A stretch of DNA of 64,000 nucleotides from Scopulibacillus darangshiensis (GCF_004341035.1 NZ_SLXK01000004.1:62001-126000); one strand, 5' to 3'. Counted from the stretch's first letter, positions 16,863 through 26,124 are shown. The notes: generated by a model from the letters alone, not told the origin. Made by a program: numbers and translations.

Positions 16863-17696
16863 ATGGATAAACTTTCTGTAACGATGTTAGGGACAGGCAG
16901 TCCCCGGCCTGATTTGGAACGCTCAGGATCAGCGCAAGTTTTAACGATAAATGACACGGCGATACTGATTGACTGCGGGGAAGGAACGACATCACAGCTT
17001 ATGAAAGCGGGAATTGCTCCTGAGGATGTGAACCATCTTTGGCTGACACATCTTCATTCTGACCATGTCTTGGGATATGGGCAATTCCTACTGGGCGGTT
17101 GGGCAAGGGGCCGTCGCAAGCTGACCGTCGTAGGACCAGTCGGTACAAAGGCATTTCATGAAACGATTATTAACATGTTTAAAGAAGATATCGAATATCG
17201 CGTGTCGCTCGGCCGTCCTTCCAATGGCGTGTTAGACGTTGAGGTGATTGAGGTTGAAAAGGCGGGAGAGATAGAGACTGATATTCCGGCAAAGGTTACG
17301 GCAGATTTCGTTGTCCACAATGTCATAACGTTAGCCTACCGCTTCGATGTGAATGGAAAAGCCGTTGTCTTTTCTGGAGATACAGCACCGGTTGACCGTT
17401 TGGTAGAGTTATCACGCGGAGCTCATACATTGATACATGATGCCTGCCTTTCAACGAATGTGACTTATGATAACCCAACTGACCCCGAACTGCAGAAAAT
17501 TTGGGCTGAATTGCAAAAAGAACATTCCACGCCGGCACAGGCAGCGGGTACAGCCAAGCAAGCAGGTGTCAAGCAGCTTATTTTAACCCACTTTTTGCCG
17601 AATACAAATGGTGAAAAAGCCCATCGCGAGGCCTCTGAGGAATTTTCGGGGAAAGTTATTGTCGGCAAAGATTTAGAAGTCATAGACATCGTTTGA
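16863..17696 (+). CDS. MBL-fold metallo-hydrolase, RNase Z/arylsulfatase-like branch (copy 1)
   Basis: 277 residues. The metal motif THLHSDH is at about 61-67, with further ligands in VVHNV, SGDTAP and THFLP. TMLGTGSPRPDLERSG at the N-terminus is typical of the RNase Z-like/ElaC branch. Housekeeping tRNA processing is unlikely, as two paralogues sit side by side in a regulated cassette. A lactonase, esterase or other hydrolase of an imported compound is more plausible. It has an AAAAGGAG site and lies 41 bases after the GntR stop. Confidence 0.85.
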   Translation: MDKLSVTMLGTGSPRPDLERSGSAQVLTINDTAILIDCGEGTTSQLMKAGIAPEDVNHLWLTHLHSDHVLGYGQFLLGGWARGRRKLTVVGPVGTKAFHETIINMFKEDIEYRVSLGRPSNGVLDVEVIEVEKAGEIETDIPAKVTADFVVHNVITLAYRFDVNGKAVVFSGDTAPVDRLVELSRGAHTLIHDACLSTNVTYDNPTDPELQKIWAELQKEHSTPAQAAGTAKQAGVKQLILTHFLPNTNGEKAHREASEEFSGKVIVGKDLEVIDIV

Positions 17697-17789
17697 TTGT
17701 AATTAGATTGGGGCTTGTTTCACCTCAATCTATTCTTTCTCCATTTGACAGCGGTTACATCTGGCTTTTACAACAAAGGAGGCTATATA

Positions 17790-18632
17790 ATGACAAATTT
17801 AACATTAACAATGCTTGGAACGGGAAGTCCAAAACCTAATCTTGAAAGGTCTGGTCCGGCACAAGTTATAACAATAGATAATACACCGATTTTAATCGAT
17901 TGCGGTGAGGGGACGGTCAGACAATTAATGAAAATGGAAATTAATCCGGCTGATATCAACTATTTATGTTTTACACACTTGCATTCGGATCATGTCTTTG
18001 GTTATGAGCACTTCCTGCTGGGAGGGTGGTCATTGGGAAGACGTAAATTGACCATCATTGGTCCTAAAGGAACGAGACGTTTCCATGAAAGGGTCTTGGA
18101 AATGTTTGAGGAGGATATCGATTACCGGCTTTCGCTTGGTATCCCAGGGCAAGGATTAATGGATGTGACTATCATTGAGTTAGAAGATGAAGGCGGCCTT
18201 GTGGACACTGAAATGCCTGCGAAAATAACAACAACACCGGTCATTCATAATGTCAAAACGTTTGCTTTCCGCTTTGATATCGGTGCCAAAGCAATTACAA
18301 TTTCCGGTGATACGGCTCCGGTTGATTCGCTTGTAAAGCTAGCAAAAGGCTCGGATATTCTTGTCCAAGATGCGGCGATTAACACCTCCTCAATTAACAG
18401 TCAAACGAGCGACGACGGCAACCTTAAGAACATCTGGAAGCGGCTCGAGAATGAACACTGTACGCCTGCTCAGGCTGGTGCTCTTGCCAAAGAGGCTGAT
18501 GTAAAAAAACTCGTGATGACACACTTTTTGCCGAACGTTGATGCTGAACTAGCCAGCAAAGAGGCTTCAGAAGTTTTTGACGGCGAGGTGATAGCGGGCA
18601 GCGATTTTGACGTTTTTATATTAAATGATTGA
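17790..18632 (+). CDS. MBL-fold metallo-hydrolase, tandem paralogue (copy 2)
   Basis: 280 residues, clearly homologous over its full length to the preceding gene, including GTGSPKPNLERSG, THLHSDH, HNVKTFAFRFD, ISGDTAP and THFLPN. ATG 17790 is chosen because AAAGGAGG lies six bases upstream; the open frame extends 25 codons further without a ribosome binding site. The duplication suggests that the two proteins act on related substrates or form a heteromer. Confidence 0.85.
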   Translation: MTNLTLTMLGTGSPKPNLERSGPAQVITIDNTPILIDCGEGTVRQLMKMEINPADINYLCFTHLHSDHVFGYEHFLLGGWSLGRRKLTIIGPKGTRRFHERVLEMFEEDIDYRLSLGIPGQGLMDVTIIELEDEGGLVDTEMPAKITTTPVIHNVKTFAFRFDIGAKAITISGDTAPVDSLVKLAKGSDILVQDAAINTSSINSQTSDDGNLKNIWKRLENEHCTPAQAGALAKEADVKKLVMTHFLPNVDAELASKEASEVFDGEVIAGSDFDVFILND

Positions 18633-18662
18633 TTACCAGCTTCTTAGGAAGGGACCGGTTCA

Positions 18663-19973
18663 ATGAAATATAGATGGTTTATCTTAGGGTTGTTGTTCGT
18701 TGTCTATTTTATTCAATTTATTGACCGCACTGTTATTTCATTAGCGACAGAACCAATTATGAAAGAATTTCATTTTAGCGCTTCCGAATGGGGAATGATT
18801 CTTAGCGCCTTTTTTTGGGGGGTTGTCCCTTTTTCTATTATAGCGGGGATTGCTTCAGATAAATGGGGGGCTAAAAGGATCCTTTTAGCCGGAGCTACCA
18901 TTTGGTCTCTATTTACTGCATTAACGGCGCTATCATTTAATTATATTTCATTTCTTATCGCAAGAGCCATTTTTGGTGCCGGGGAATCACCTTCCGCATC
19001 AATGGGCATTCGAATTGCTACAACATGGTACAGTCCCAAAGAGTATTCCACAGCCTTAGGAGTTGCCTTTTCCGGTGTTTACATTGCACCAGCCATCGCT
19101 TCGCCGGTTGTTGTCTGGTTAATCGGTGAGTTTGGCTGGCGGATGCCGTTTTATGTCATGGGGATACTTGGTATCATTTGGGTGCTTTTTTGGTACAAGT
19201 ACTTTACTGATCGACCCGAAAATAATCCATTTATGGGTCAAAAGGAGAAAGGTTGGCTCCTTGCAGAACAGGATCATATATTGCGAAAAAGCAAGGCAGG
19301 CAAGAAGAAGTCTATTAAAGAGCTGTTAGGTTTGCCCAGGCATATAAGAGGGACGATATTAGCGAATTTATGGAGTGTGTTTTGTGTAGGTTATGCCCTA
19401 TATTTTCTATTAACTTGGCTCCCGGGGTATTTTAGCATTGCAAGAGGACTAAGTCTAAAATCAATGGGTTTTGCTTTGGTCATACCATTTTTGGCAGCTG
19501 CGTGCGGTGAAGCATTTGGCGGAAGACTAAGCGATAAAATTTATGTAAAAACAGGCAGTAAGCGTTTCGCGAGAGCCTATTGGATTGTCGGTTGCTTCTT
19601 TATTCTAGCTGTATGCTTATCCTTGACCGTTATTATTGATTCAACTATCCTAGCCATTATGATTCTAGCCATTGGCGCGTTTTGCCTCGCTTCAAGTTCA
19701 GTTGTCTGCCATACCATTGTGGCAGAAACCGTTCCGGAACAGGCTGGTTCACAGGGAGGGCTGCTTCAGCTTATCAAGACCATTCCCGGGATCATAGCAC
19801 CGATCATTACCGGTTATATTGTTGATTCAACAGGCAGTTTCGCCGCTGCATTCTACCTGACGGCCCTTATTATATTCTCAGGGGTGTTAGCGACATTTAT
19901 ATTCCTTCGTCCCCCGGAGGATGCTTCAAGAAAGATTGTGTCAAAGGATGTGGTTGAAGAGGCAGAACTATAA
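18663..19973 (+). CDS. MFS transporter of the anion:cation symporter (ACS) type
   Basis: 436 residues with 12 predicted helices. The ACS features are FIDRTVISLATEPI in helix 1, SDKWGAKRILLAGA after helix 2, and GAGESPSASMGIRI in helix 4. ACS members carry sugar acids, galactonate, phthalate and other organic anions by H+ symport. It lies 30 bases behind the second MBL gene, so the cassette probably imports an organic acid or its lactone/ester and hydrolyses it. Confidence 0.88.
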   Translation: MKYRWFILGLLFVVYFIQFIDRTVISLATEPIMKEFHFSASEWGMILSAFFWGVVPFSIIAGIASDKWGAKRILLAGATIWSLFTALTALSFNYISFLIARAIFGAGESPSASMGIRIATTWYSPKEYSTALGVAFSGVYIAPAIASPVVVWLIGEFGWRMPFYVMGILGIIWVLFWYKYFTDRPENNPFMGQKEKGWLLAEQDHILRKSKAGKKKSIKELLGLPRHIRGTILANLWSVFCVGYALYFLLTWLPGYFSIARGLSLKSMGFALVIPFLAAACGEAFGGRLSDKIYVKTGSKRFARAYWIVGCFFILAVCLSLTVIIDSTILAIMILAIGAFCLASSSVVCHTIVAETVPEQAGSQGGLLQLIKTIPGIIAPIITGYIVDSTGSFAAAFYLTALIIFSGVLATFIFLRPPEDASRKIVSKDVVEEAEL

Positions 19974-19989
19974 ATAAAAAATAAAAAGG

Positions 19990-20027
19990 AAAAATCCCGT
20001 GACATTGAACCACACGGGATTTTTTTA
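19990..20027. terminator. Bidirectional Rho-independent terminator
   Basis: AAAAATCCCGTG pairs with CACGGGATTTTT around an 11-base loop, with U-tracts on both strands. It serves the MFS gene on the left and the converging DUF3100-type operon on the right. Confidence 0.85.
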
Positions 20028-20030
20028 AGG

Positions 20031-20471
20031 TTAAATTTTTCCGAACAACCTTAACGAAAATTCAGATAAAATAGCTGCGAATAAAAATGTACCTGTGAAA
20101 ACAACAAGTGAAACAACGACAATACGCCAGCTTAATTTTTTAAATACACCAATGTCTTTCCCAAAAGAGAGGCCGGCATAGGCAAGGATTGGCGTTGCTA
20201 AAGCAAGAATATTGACTTCATCAGTCAGCTTTGTGAAAAAAGCGTGACCGGGGAATATCGGTGAGCTTATTAAAATGGCCAGCAGTGCAACCCAGAAAAC
20301 GGCCGGAAGCTTGATAGGAATGATTTTACTTAACAAATAACCGATGATTGCAATAAGAGCAATAACAACCATGCCTGGGAATGCTTTTATTGGCGAAACG
20401 CCATATCCGACCCAATTGCCGACAAGTGTAATCAACCCAACTACTGAAAAAACAATGATTTTGTCTTTCAT
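20031..20471 (-). CDS. Small integral membrane protein, partner of the DUF3100-type protein
   Basis: 146 residues with about four hydrophobic helices and almost no soluble part. The start ATG overlaps the stop of the preceding 273-residue gene as ATGA, so the two are translationally coupled and probably form one two-subunit membrane complex. I recognise no family motif. Linkage to an M20 amidohydrolase suggests transport of an amino-acid derivative. The function is unknown. Confidence 0.75.
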   Translation of the reverse strand: MKDKIIVFSVVGLITLVGNWVGYGVSPIKAFPGMVVIALIAIIGYLLSKIIPIKLPAVFWVALLAILISSPIFPGHAFFTKLTDEVNILALATPILAYAGLSFGKDIGVFKKLSWRIVVVSLVVFTGTFLFAAILSEFSLRLFGKI

Positions 20472-21289
20472 AACCCGGTTTCCTCCTTTTTCACGGCGGC
20501 CTTTTTACGACCCAAAAGAGGCTCTAACCAGGTATACATGCGAGCGGTAAAAGGCAAAGAGAAGAAGATACAAACATAAATGCCAATGGCGCCGGCCATA
20601 AGGTTGGCCGCACCCGCATAAACAATTAAATCATCCTTTAAGTCTGGGTAAATAACGGATAAAGCGCCTGTAGCTGCCGCCATCATGCTGTTCGAACCAA
20701 CACCTGCTGCCATCGCCAGTGAAATAGGATGGAAAATTCCCCAGCCGCCTATGATGCTTGCCAGGAAAGCTACGTAAATAGCACCGAAAACCGTGCCGCA
20801 AATATAAACGCCTAGGGCTCCTCTTCCTTCGGGTGAATCAGCACCATATTTTTCAGCAATTATAGCGAGATTCGGTTCGCGGTCAATCGAATAGGTGGCA
20901 CCAATCGCTTCCCGCTTCATGCCGATCAGTAATGCTACGGGAAGCCCTATGATAATCGTCCCCAGCACATGACCTGCCTCTTGAATGAGCAAAGGGATGC
21001 CGACATCAAAAATTTTCGGCAAGGATGGCCCAATAGCCGTTGCCACCTTTATAACAAACAGCATAAAACAAATGCCGAGAAAATGTGCTGCTTTATTCAT
21101 TTCTTTTGTGTTCAAAAATTTAATGGAAGGCAAGCTGATGATTCCGCCCAAAACCATCGCATAAAGCATTGGGAATAAGGCAATAACACCAATCCCTACA
21201 TTCAACGTTTTCGTTCCGATGATTTCTGATATGATGACTATGATCAAGACAAGAAAATGTATTTTTGCATTCTTCAGTATATTATTCAT
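20468..21289 (-). CDS. DUF3100-type integral membrane protein, putative permease subunit
   Basis: 273 residues with about eight hydrophobic segments. GSNSMMAAATGAL and GVIALFPMLYAMVLGG recall the DUF3100 family, which I identify from general appearance only. I start it at ATG 21289 because GAGGAGG lies five bases upstream; the open frame extends 31 codons further with no ribosome binding site. It stands between an M20 amidohydrolase and a 146-residue membrane partner in one operon, so a bipartite carrier for the hydrolase substrate or product is the likeliest role. Confidence 0.72.
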   Translation of the reverse strand: MNNILKNAKIHFLVLIIVIISEIIGTKTLNVGIGVIALFPMLYAMVLGGIISLPSIKFLNTKEMNKAAHFLGICFMLFVIKVATAIGPSLPKIFDVGIPLLIQEAGHVLGTIIIGLPVALLIGMKREAIGATYSIDREPNLAIIAEKYGADSPEGRGALGVYICGTVFGAIYVAFLASIIGGWGIFHPISLAMAAGVGSNSMMAAATGALSVIYPDLKDDLIVYAGAANLMAGAIGIYVCIFFSLPFTARMYTWLEPLLGRKKAAVKKEETGL

Positions 21290-21385
21290 GATGTCCTCCT
21301 CGCCTGTGTAAAAACCTAAGGTGTAAAAAGCCGAATATGTCAACCGGCATATTCGGCAAAGTATTTCCATTCCTTTTTCCAAGCG

Positions 21386-22567
21386 TTATTTTGTGCCATT
21401 TAAATAATTGATTGTTGCTGTTCCCAACACCTTAGCAGCAATCAACAATGCCTTTTCATCAATATCGAATTTCGGATGATGGTGGGGATAGCTTTGTTCC
21501 CAATTCGGATTTTCAGCTCCCGTATAGAATATCGTTCCTTTCACATGCTGCAAGTAATAGGCAAAATCTTCGCCGCCCATTATCGGCTCACATTCTTCCA
21601 CACTTGCCACACCCGGAACTGACTTGGCGAGCTCCGCAACAAATTCTGTTTCCTCCTGATGATTAACAGTCGGCGGATAGCCTCTAGTATATTCGTAACT
21701 ATAATCCGCACCGGAAACAAGGCAAGTGCCTTTGACTACCTGTTCAATTTCTTTTTCAATCGCTTGCCGCACATTCTCTTTAAATGTCCTTACCGTACCG
21801 GTTAATTTGGCGGTATCAGCGATAATATTGTAAGGGTTCTTTGCTTCAAAAGAACAAACCGATACGACAGCTAAATCAAGAGGATTTAACCTTCTGCTGA
21901 CAATTTGCTGCAAGTTGCCGATCAGCTGCCCGCCAATCACAATGCTGTCCCTTGTCTCATGGGGCTGGGCGCCGTGTCCGCCTTTGCCTTGTATTTTAAT
22001 ATCGAAACGATCTGGAGCAGCTTGAATCGCACCTGAACGATATTGGATTTTGCCGACAGGGACGTTCGCCTGCAGGTGTGTCGCAAAGATAACATCCACA
22101 CCTTCAAGGCAGCCATCTTCAATCATCGCCTTTGCTCCGCCGGGAGGGAGTTCCTCCGCGTGTTGATGAACAAAGACTACCGTCCCAGCCAAATCATCTT
22201 TTAGACGATTTAAAGCCTTTGCCAATCCCAACAATGTTGCCGTATGACCATCGTGGCCACAGGCGTGCATCACACCATCAACGCTTGATTTAAAAGGGAC
22301 ATTTGTCTCTTCTTGGAGAGGCAGTGCATCGAAATCAGCTCGAAGTGCCACTGTAGGCCCAGGCTTGTCCCCCTTTAGAAATGCCAGGACACCGTTCCCG
22401 CCGACACCCGTCTTGACGTCATGCCCCAATTCCCTATGGTAATTGGCAATATATTTTGCCGTTTCCACTTCTTCAAATGATAGTTCCGGATTTTGATGAA
22501 GATGACGCCTTATGCTTATGATTTCGTCGTTAAATTCATCTAATAATTCATACAATTTCTCCAACAC
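21386..22567 (-). CDS. M20-family amidohydrolase (N-acyl amino acid / aminobenzoyl-glutamate type)
   Basis: 393 residues, typical of the M20D group. Metal-binding residues lie in ADFDALP, MHACGHDGHTATLLG, VHQHAEE and the C-terminal HHHPKFDIDEKAL. The enzyme should remove an acyl group from an amino acid or small conjugate in the cytoplasm. GTG 22567 is used as start behind AAGGAGAG. A close paralogue lies at 32470, next to a different transporter, which suggests two acyl-amino-acid scavenging systems. Confidence 0.88.
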   Translation of the reverse strand: MLEKLYELLDEFNDEIISIRRHLHQNPELSFEEVETAKYIANYHRELGHDVKTGVGGNGVLAFLKGDKPGPTVALRADFDALPLQEETNVPFKSSVDGVMHACGHDGHTATLLGLAKALNRLKDDLAGTVVFVHQHAEELPPGGAKAMIEDGCLEGVDVIFATHLQANVPVGKIQYRSGAIQAAPDRFDIKIQGKGGHGAQPHETRDSIVIGGQLIGNLQQIVSRRLNPLDLAVVSVCSFEAKNPYNIIADTAKLTGTVRTFKENVRQAIEKEIEQVVKGTCLVSGADYSYEYTRGYPPTVNHQEETEFVAELAKSVPGVASVEECEPIMGGEDFAYYLQHVKGTIFYTGAENPNWEQSYPHHHPKFDIDEKALLIAAKVLGTATINYLNGTK

Positions 22568-22700
22568 GTGTCTCTCCTTTTTCTAAGCTGCAGCTAAAAT
22601 AGTGATTAGTAAAACTAGCATTATATAGTCTGAATAAAATTAATTGTCACCATAATACTATTAATCTTTTAACTTGTAAATGTACAAAAAAAGGAATACC

Positions 22701-24239
22701 TTATGCATCTTTCCCTAGATTGGACTGGACGAGAATCTTATCATAGGCTTCATTTCTCGCTTTGCTGTCATCCTTCTTCCGTGATAAGACGGTGCCTAAA
22801 TATCCGGCGATAAAGCCAAGCGGTATTGAGACAATTCCTGGAGATGAAAGCGGGAAGAGGGCTTTGCCGACAAATATGGCATGGCCTTCGGGGTCCCACA
22901 CGTTAGGGCTTAAAAATACTAAAATAATCGTCCCAAACAAGCCGACGATCATACTTGTTACTGCCCCCGTGGTGTTAAACTTTCTCCAGTAAATCGTATA
23001 CAGGATGACTGGCAAGTTGGCGCTTGCTGCCAGTGTCAGGGCGAGCGCACCAAGAAAGGCGACATTCAAATCCTTCACAAACAAGGCAATAATAATCGAA
23101 ATAACCGAAACGGAAATGGCAGCGATCCTGGCAGCTCGAACTTGCTCTTTTTCCGTTGCTTTGCCGCCGCGCAGGATTTCATTGTAAAAGTCGTGGGCAA
23201 AGGCTGAAGCTCCCGAGAGAACGATACCGGCCACAACAGCTAAAATAGTGGCAAAGGCGACAGCGGAAATGAAGGCAAACATGAAATTCCCACCCAAAGT
23301 CTTTGCCAATAACGGCGCCGTCATGTTTCCGGCTGGATTAGCATCAATAATCGTTCCAGTACCGACTAAGACCGTCGCCCCCAGGCCCAAAAAGATGGCC
23401 ATAACATAAAAAATACTAATGACCCATGTGGCTACTGTGACTGATTTTCGCGCCACTTTGGCATCTTGGACAGTAAAAAAACGGATGAGGACATGCGGCA
23501 AGCCGGCCGCACCAAGCAAAAGCCCTATATTTAAGGAGATGGCATCAAGCCCGGAATGTCTGAGCCCCGGATTCAAAAAGGCGTCCCCAAGCGGTGAAGC
23601 TTGTTTTGCTTGTTCAAATATCGTCATGATATTGAAATTAAATTTTGACAAGACAAGGATAAAAAGCACGAAAGTCCCGGCGATAAGCAAGCCGGCTTTA
23701 ATAATCTGCACCCAGCTTGTTGCTGTCATGCCGCCAAACAGAACATATACCGTCATTAAAACACCGACAATGATTAAAGAGGTCGTAAATTCGAAACCAA
23801 GCAATAGCTTAATTAGGACACCGGCGCCTACCAATTGGGCAAGCATATAAAAAATGGAGATCGTAAGTGTGTTCAGCGCGGCGAATCCCCGGACCTTCTT
23901 CCGATCAAACCGTGCTGTGATCATATCTGCCAGCGTATATTTCCCGAGGTTTCTGAGCGGTTCAGCAACTAGATACATCACGACTAGATACGAGACAAGG
24001 GCGCCAAGCAGCAAATATAGCCCGTCAAAGCCAGTTAACGCCACACCGCCGACGATCCCCAAAAATGACGATGCTGACATAAAGTCGCCTGAAATAGCGA
24101 GGCCGTTTTGCCAGCCCGTCAACCCGCCGCCTGCGGTATAAAATTGATTGGCGTTCTTCGTTCGTTTGGCAGCGAAGTAGGTGATGAAAAGCGTAGCAAT
24201 AACAATGAGTAAAAATAATGAGAAAGCAGTCCCATTCAT
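22701..24239 (-). CDS. ywcA: Sodium:solute symporter, acetate/monocarboxylate type (ActP/YwcA-like)
   Basis: 512 residues with about 13 helices. GWQNGLAISGDFMSASSFLG (about 42-61) is the signature of ActP-type cation/acetate symporters. It overlaps the DUF485 gene by four bases (ATGA), as in the ywcB-ywcA and yjcH-actP pairs. The role should be uptake of acetate or another short monocarboxylate, which fits the deacylating amidohydrolase nearby, although the two are separated by 133 bases. Confidence 0.88.
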   Translation of the reverse strand: MNGTAFSLFLLIVIATLFITYFAAKRTKNANQFYTAGGGLTGWQNGLAISGDFMSASSFLGIVGGVALTGFDGLYLLLGALVSYLVVMYLVAEPLRNLGKYTLADMITARFDRKKVRGFAALNTLTISIFYMLAQLVGAGVLIKLLLGFEFTTSLIIVGVLMTVYVLFGGMTATSWVQIIKAGLLIAGTFVLFILVLSKFNFNIMTIFEQAKQASPLGDAFLNPGLRHSGLDAISLNIGLLLGAAGLPHVLIRFFTVQDAKVARKSVTVATWVISIFYVMAIFLGLGATVLVGTGTIIDANPAGNMTAPLLAKTLGGNFMFAFISAVAFATILAVVAGIVLSGASAFAHDFYNEILRGGKATEKEQVRAARIAAISVSVISIIIALFVKDLNVAFLGALALTLAASANLPVILYTIYWRKFNTTGAVTSMIVGLFGTIILVFLSPNVWDPEGHAIFVGKALFPLSSPGIVSIPLGFIAGYLGTVLSRKKDDSKARNEAYDKILVQSNLGKDA

Positions 24240-24571
24240 AAATCATTCACTTCCTTAGCTCCATCATGTTTACCGGGCCGTTTCGTTTTGATTTGATCAG
24301 ATAAATGATCAAATTTCGCCGCCTTATTTGAGTAAAGGCCGGCCATTGTCCAGGTCATAATGAATTGTAAAAATGCCAAGAACCAAGCCCAAGTAATCGG
24401 ACCAATCAATGGTTTGTTAAGTACGGTTGAATAGGTTGTCATGATTGGAAGGAAAATGAAAAATGCAGCGATGAAAATAATGGCTGGAACAATGAACCTT
24501 TTTTTTGCTTTAAGAAGCTGTTGAAATTCTACCGTTTGCACAATTTGACTATACTTCTTATTGTCATCCAT
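24236..24571 (-). CDS. ywcB: DUF485 membrane protein, accessory subunit of the ActP-like symporter
   Basis: 111 residues. A cytoplasmic N-terminus (VEFQQLLKAKKRFIVPAIIF) leads into two transmembrane helices, the DUF485 layout of YjcH/YwcB. The start follows AAAGGGGC at six bases. It is always linked to an acetate-type symporter in known genomes; the exact biochemical role is not settled. Confidence 0.88.
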   Translation of the reverse strand: MDDNKKYSQIVQTVEFQQLLKAKKRFIVPAIIFIAAFFIFLPIMTTYSTVLNKPLIGPITWAWFLAFLQFIMTWTMAGLYSNKAAKFDHLSDQIKTKRPGKHDGAKEVNDL

Positions 24572-24590
24572 CTTTTTGCCCCTTTCTGTA

Positions 24591-24604
24591 ATTAAGCGCT
24601 TTCA
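24591..24604 (-). promoter_or_regulatory. Possible CcpA-binding cre site upstream of ywcB
   Basis: Read on the minus strand, TGAAAGCGCTTAAT matches 12 of 14 positions of the cre consensus TGWAANCGNTNWCA. It lies 20-33 bases upstream of the ywcB start, a roadblock position consistent with carbon catabolite repression of acetate uptake. Confidence 0.45.
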
Positions 24605-24746
24605 GATTTTGCTGCCTGAACGCATAAATAAATGGAATAATCTGATATATAGCGCTGTTATCAGCGTATCACTTTAAGCAGGAAAAGGGGAATATTCTTT
24701 TCGTTGGAAACCGATATGAAAAAAGTATGGTGAGAAGGTATGATAG

Positions 24747-24783
24747 GGGCCAGGCCCGGGCCTTTAGCCCTGTGCCTGGCCCT
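24747..24783. repeat. GC-rich inverted repeat at the 3' end of the MFS gene
   Basis: GGGCCAGGC and GCCTGGCCC are perfect 9-bp arms around an 18-base GC-rich spacer that contains the MFS stop codon. The T-rich flank lies on the plus side (TTGTTTATC), so it is not a good terminator for the minus-strand gene. It resembles the GCCAGGC/GCCTGGC extragenic palindromes seen in Bacillus. Confidence 0.5.
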
Positions 24784-25960
24784 TGTTTATCAAATTGCCA
24801 TTCGTCTTTTTCCTATGGTCTAGCCTCAAAAACTGAACAAGCAATAGAATTTCTGCAAGTGACAGGAAGCCGCCGATGAGAAAAGGGAGGTGGATATTGA
24901 AAGCAAAAACGGACGTTCCAAGTATGGGGCCGACGATTCGTCCCAAACTTCCCATCGAAGAGTTGAGGCCTGTGGTCATGCCTTGGCCAACCGAGGTTTT
25001 CTTAGTCAATAGCGACAGGACACATGGGCGGATTAAGGCGTTCCCGGCACTGAAAATCGCCAAGTAAAGCATCGCCGTTCCTATATTTTCGGATAAAAGG
25101 ATCAAAAAGAATCCGGCTGATGAAGCCACGAGACCGATGGCGATCCCTTTGGTTTCACCGCCTTGCTTAGTGAACAGGCGAATGACGCCGCCTTGCATGA
25201 TCGCTTCGACGACACCGACAACCGCGAACATGATGCCAATCTCAAATACTGTTGCCCCGATTTTTTCCATCTCAAAAAATTGAAAGGTGGACTCCAAACC
25301 GGCCAAAGCGAAGGCGACAGAAAAGGAAAGCACATAAAGGTATTTCGTGGAACCTGTGAAAGCTTTAAGCCTTGATGGTTTTCCATGAATGTTATGTGTC
25401 TCCCCAAGATTCTGCAGGGATTCCTTTAGTGTTCCGGCTGCGACAAACATCATAATTAGGGTCAGAACCGCTGCAGCGTAAAAAGGAACATACGGACCCC
25501 AAAAGTTGAATAGTCCGCCAATAGCCGGACCGAGAATAAATCCGATCCCGATCATCATACCAACAATGCCCATGCTTTTTGCACGTTCTTCCTCACCGGT
25601 AATATCAGCAACATAAGCCATCGCACAGGCGGAAAGTGCACCTGCCGAAAGGCCGCCTAAGATACGCGAGAGATACATTAACCAGAGTTGACCCCCGGAA
25701 ATCGCAAAAAGGAAAAAGCTGATGCTGAAACCGAGTAATCCCCAAATAATAACGGGGCGCCTGCCGACGCGGTCAGAATATGAGCCCCAAATCGGTGCCG
25801 TGATAAAGGAAACAATTGAATAGACTGAAAGGAGCAGGCCGAGATGAACCGGCGGCGCGCCGATGCTTTTAATGATTTTCGGCAGAATAGGAATAATCAT
25901 TCCAAATCCAGTGTAGACCGCGAGTTGTATGGCAGCGATCATCAATAGTGGCTTTTTCAT
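24764..25960 (-). CDS. MFS drug-efflux-type transporter (DHA1 family)
   Basis: 398 residues with 12 helices. YTGFGMIIPILPKII in helix 1, the loop GSYSDRVGRRPVII and the antiporter motif GIGFILGPAIGGL in helix 5 place it with H+-antiporter drug pumps such as TetA and NorA. The C-terminal tail is basic. The upstream heme monooxygenase and TetR genes point the same way on the strand; a repeat element separates it from them, so co-regulation is uncertain. Confidence 0.85.
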   Translation of the reverse strand: MKKPLLMIAAIQLAVYTGFGMIIPILPKIIKSIGAPPVHLGLLLSVYSIVSFITAPIWGSYSDRVGRRPVIIWGLLGFSISFFLFAISGGQLWLMYLSRILGGLSAGALSACAMAYVADITGEEERAKSMGIVGMMIGIGFILGPAIGGLFNFWGPYVPFYAAAVLTLIMMFVAAGTLKESLQNLGETHNIHGKPSRLKAFTGSTKYLYVLSFSVAFALAGLESTFQFFEMEKIGATVFEIGIMFAVVGVVEAIMQGGVIRLFTKQGGETKGIAIGLVASSAGFFLILLSENIGTAMLYLAIFSAGNALIRPCVLSLLTKKTSVGQGMTTGLNSSMGSLGRIVGPILGTSVFAFNIHLPFLIGGFLSLAEILLLVQFLRLDHRKKTNGNLINKGQAQG

Positions 25961-25990
25961 AAAAAGCCCCCTTTCTTAACGTGTTTTACG

Positions 25991-26080
25991 TATAAAGAAA
26001 ACTTGGCTTATCGCCAAGCTTTAATGGCGAAAGCCTTAGTTGCACTTATGTGCGTCAGAAAGTTATACTTTCTGGTTAAC
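25991..26080 (-). repeat. Dispersed palindromic repeat, family A, full copy (inverted)
   Basis: Read on the minus strand it starts GTTAACCAGAAAGTATAACT, continues with CGCACATAAGTGCAACTA, and ends GTTTTCTTTATA, matching the copies at 5171 and 40933. It contains two internal hairpins: AGAAAGT/ACTTTCT and a GGC...GCC stem. Confidence 0.8.
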
Positions 26081-26081
26081 C

Positions 26082-26110
26082 AAAAAAGGCTGGAGCGCGT
26101 CTCCAACCTT
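26082..26110 (-). terminator. Rho-independent terminator of the heme monooxygenase gene
   Basis: On the minus strand AAGGTTGGAG pairs with CTCCAGCCTT (one G-U) around a five-base loop, followed by TTTTGG. Confidence 0.8.
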
Positions 26111-26124
26111 GTCTCACCCATCAT

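Noticed and set aside
16863-18632. Housekeeping RNase Z genes
   Set aside because: Two tandem copies under a GntR regulator with an organic-anion carrier are not the context of rnz.
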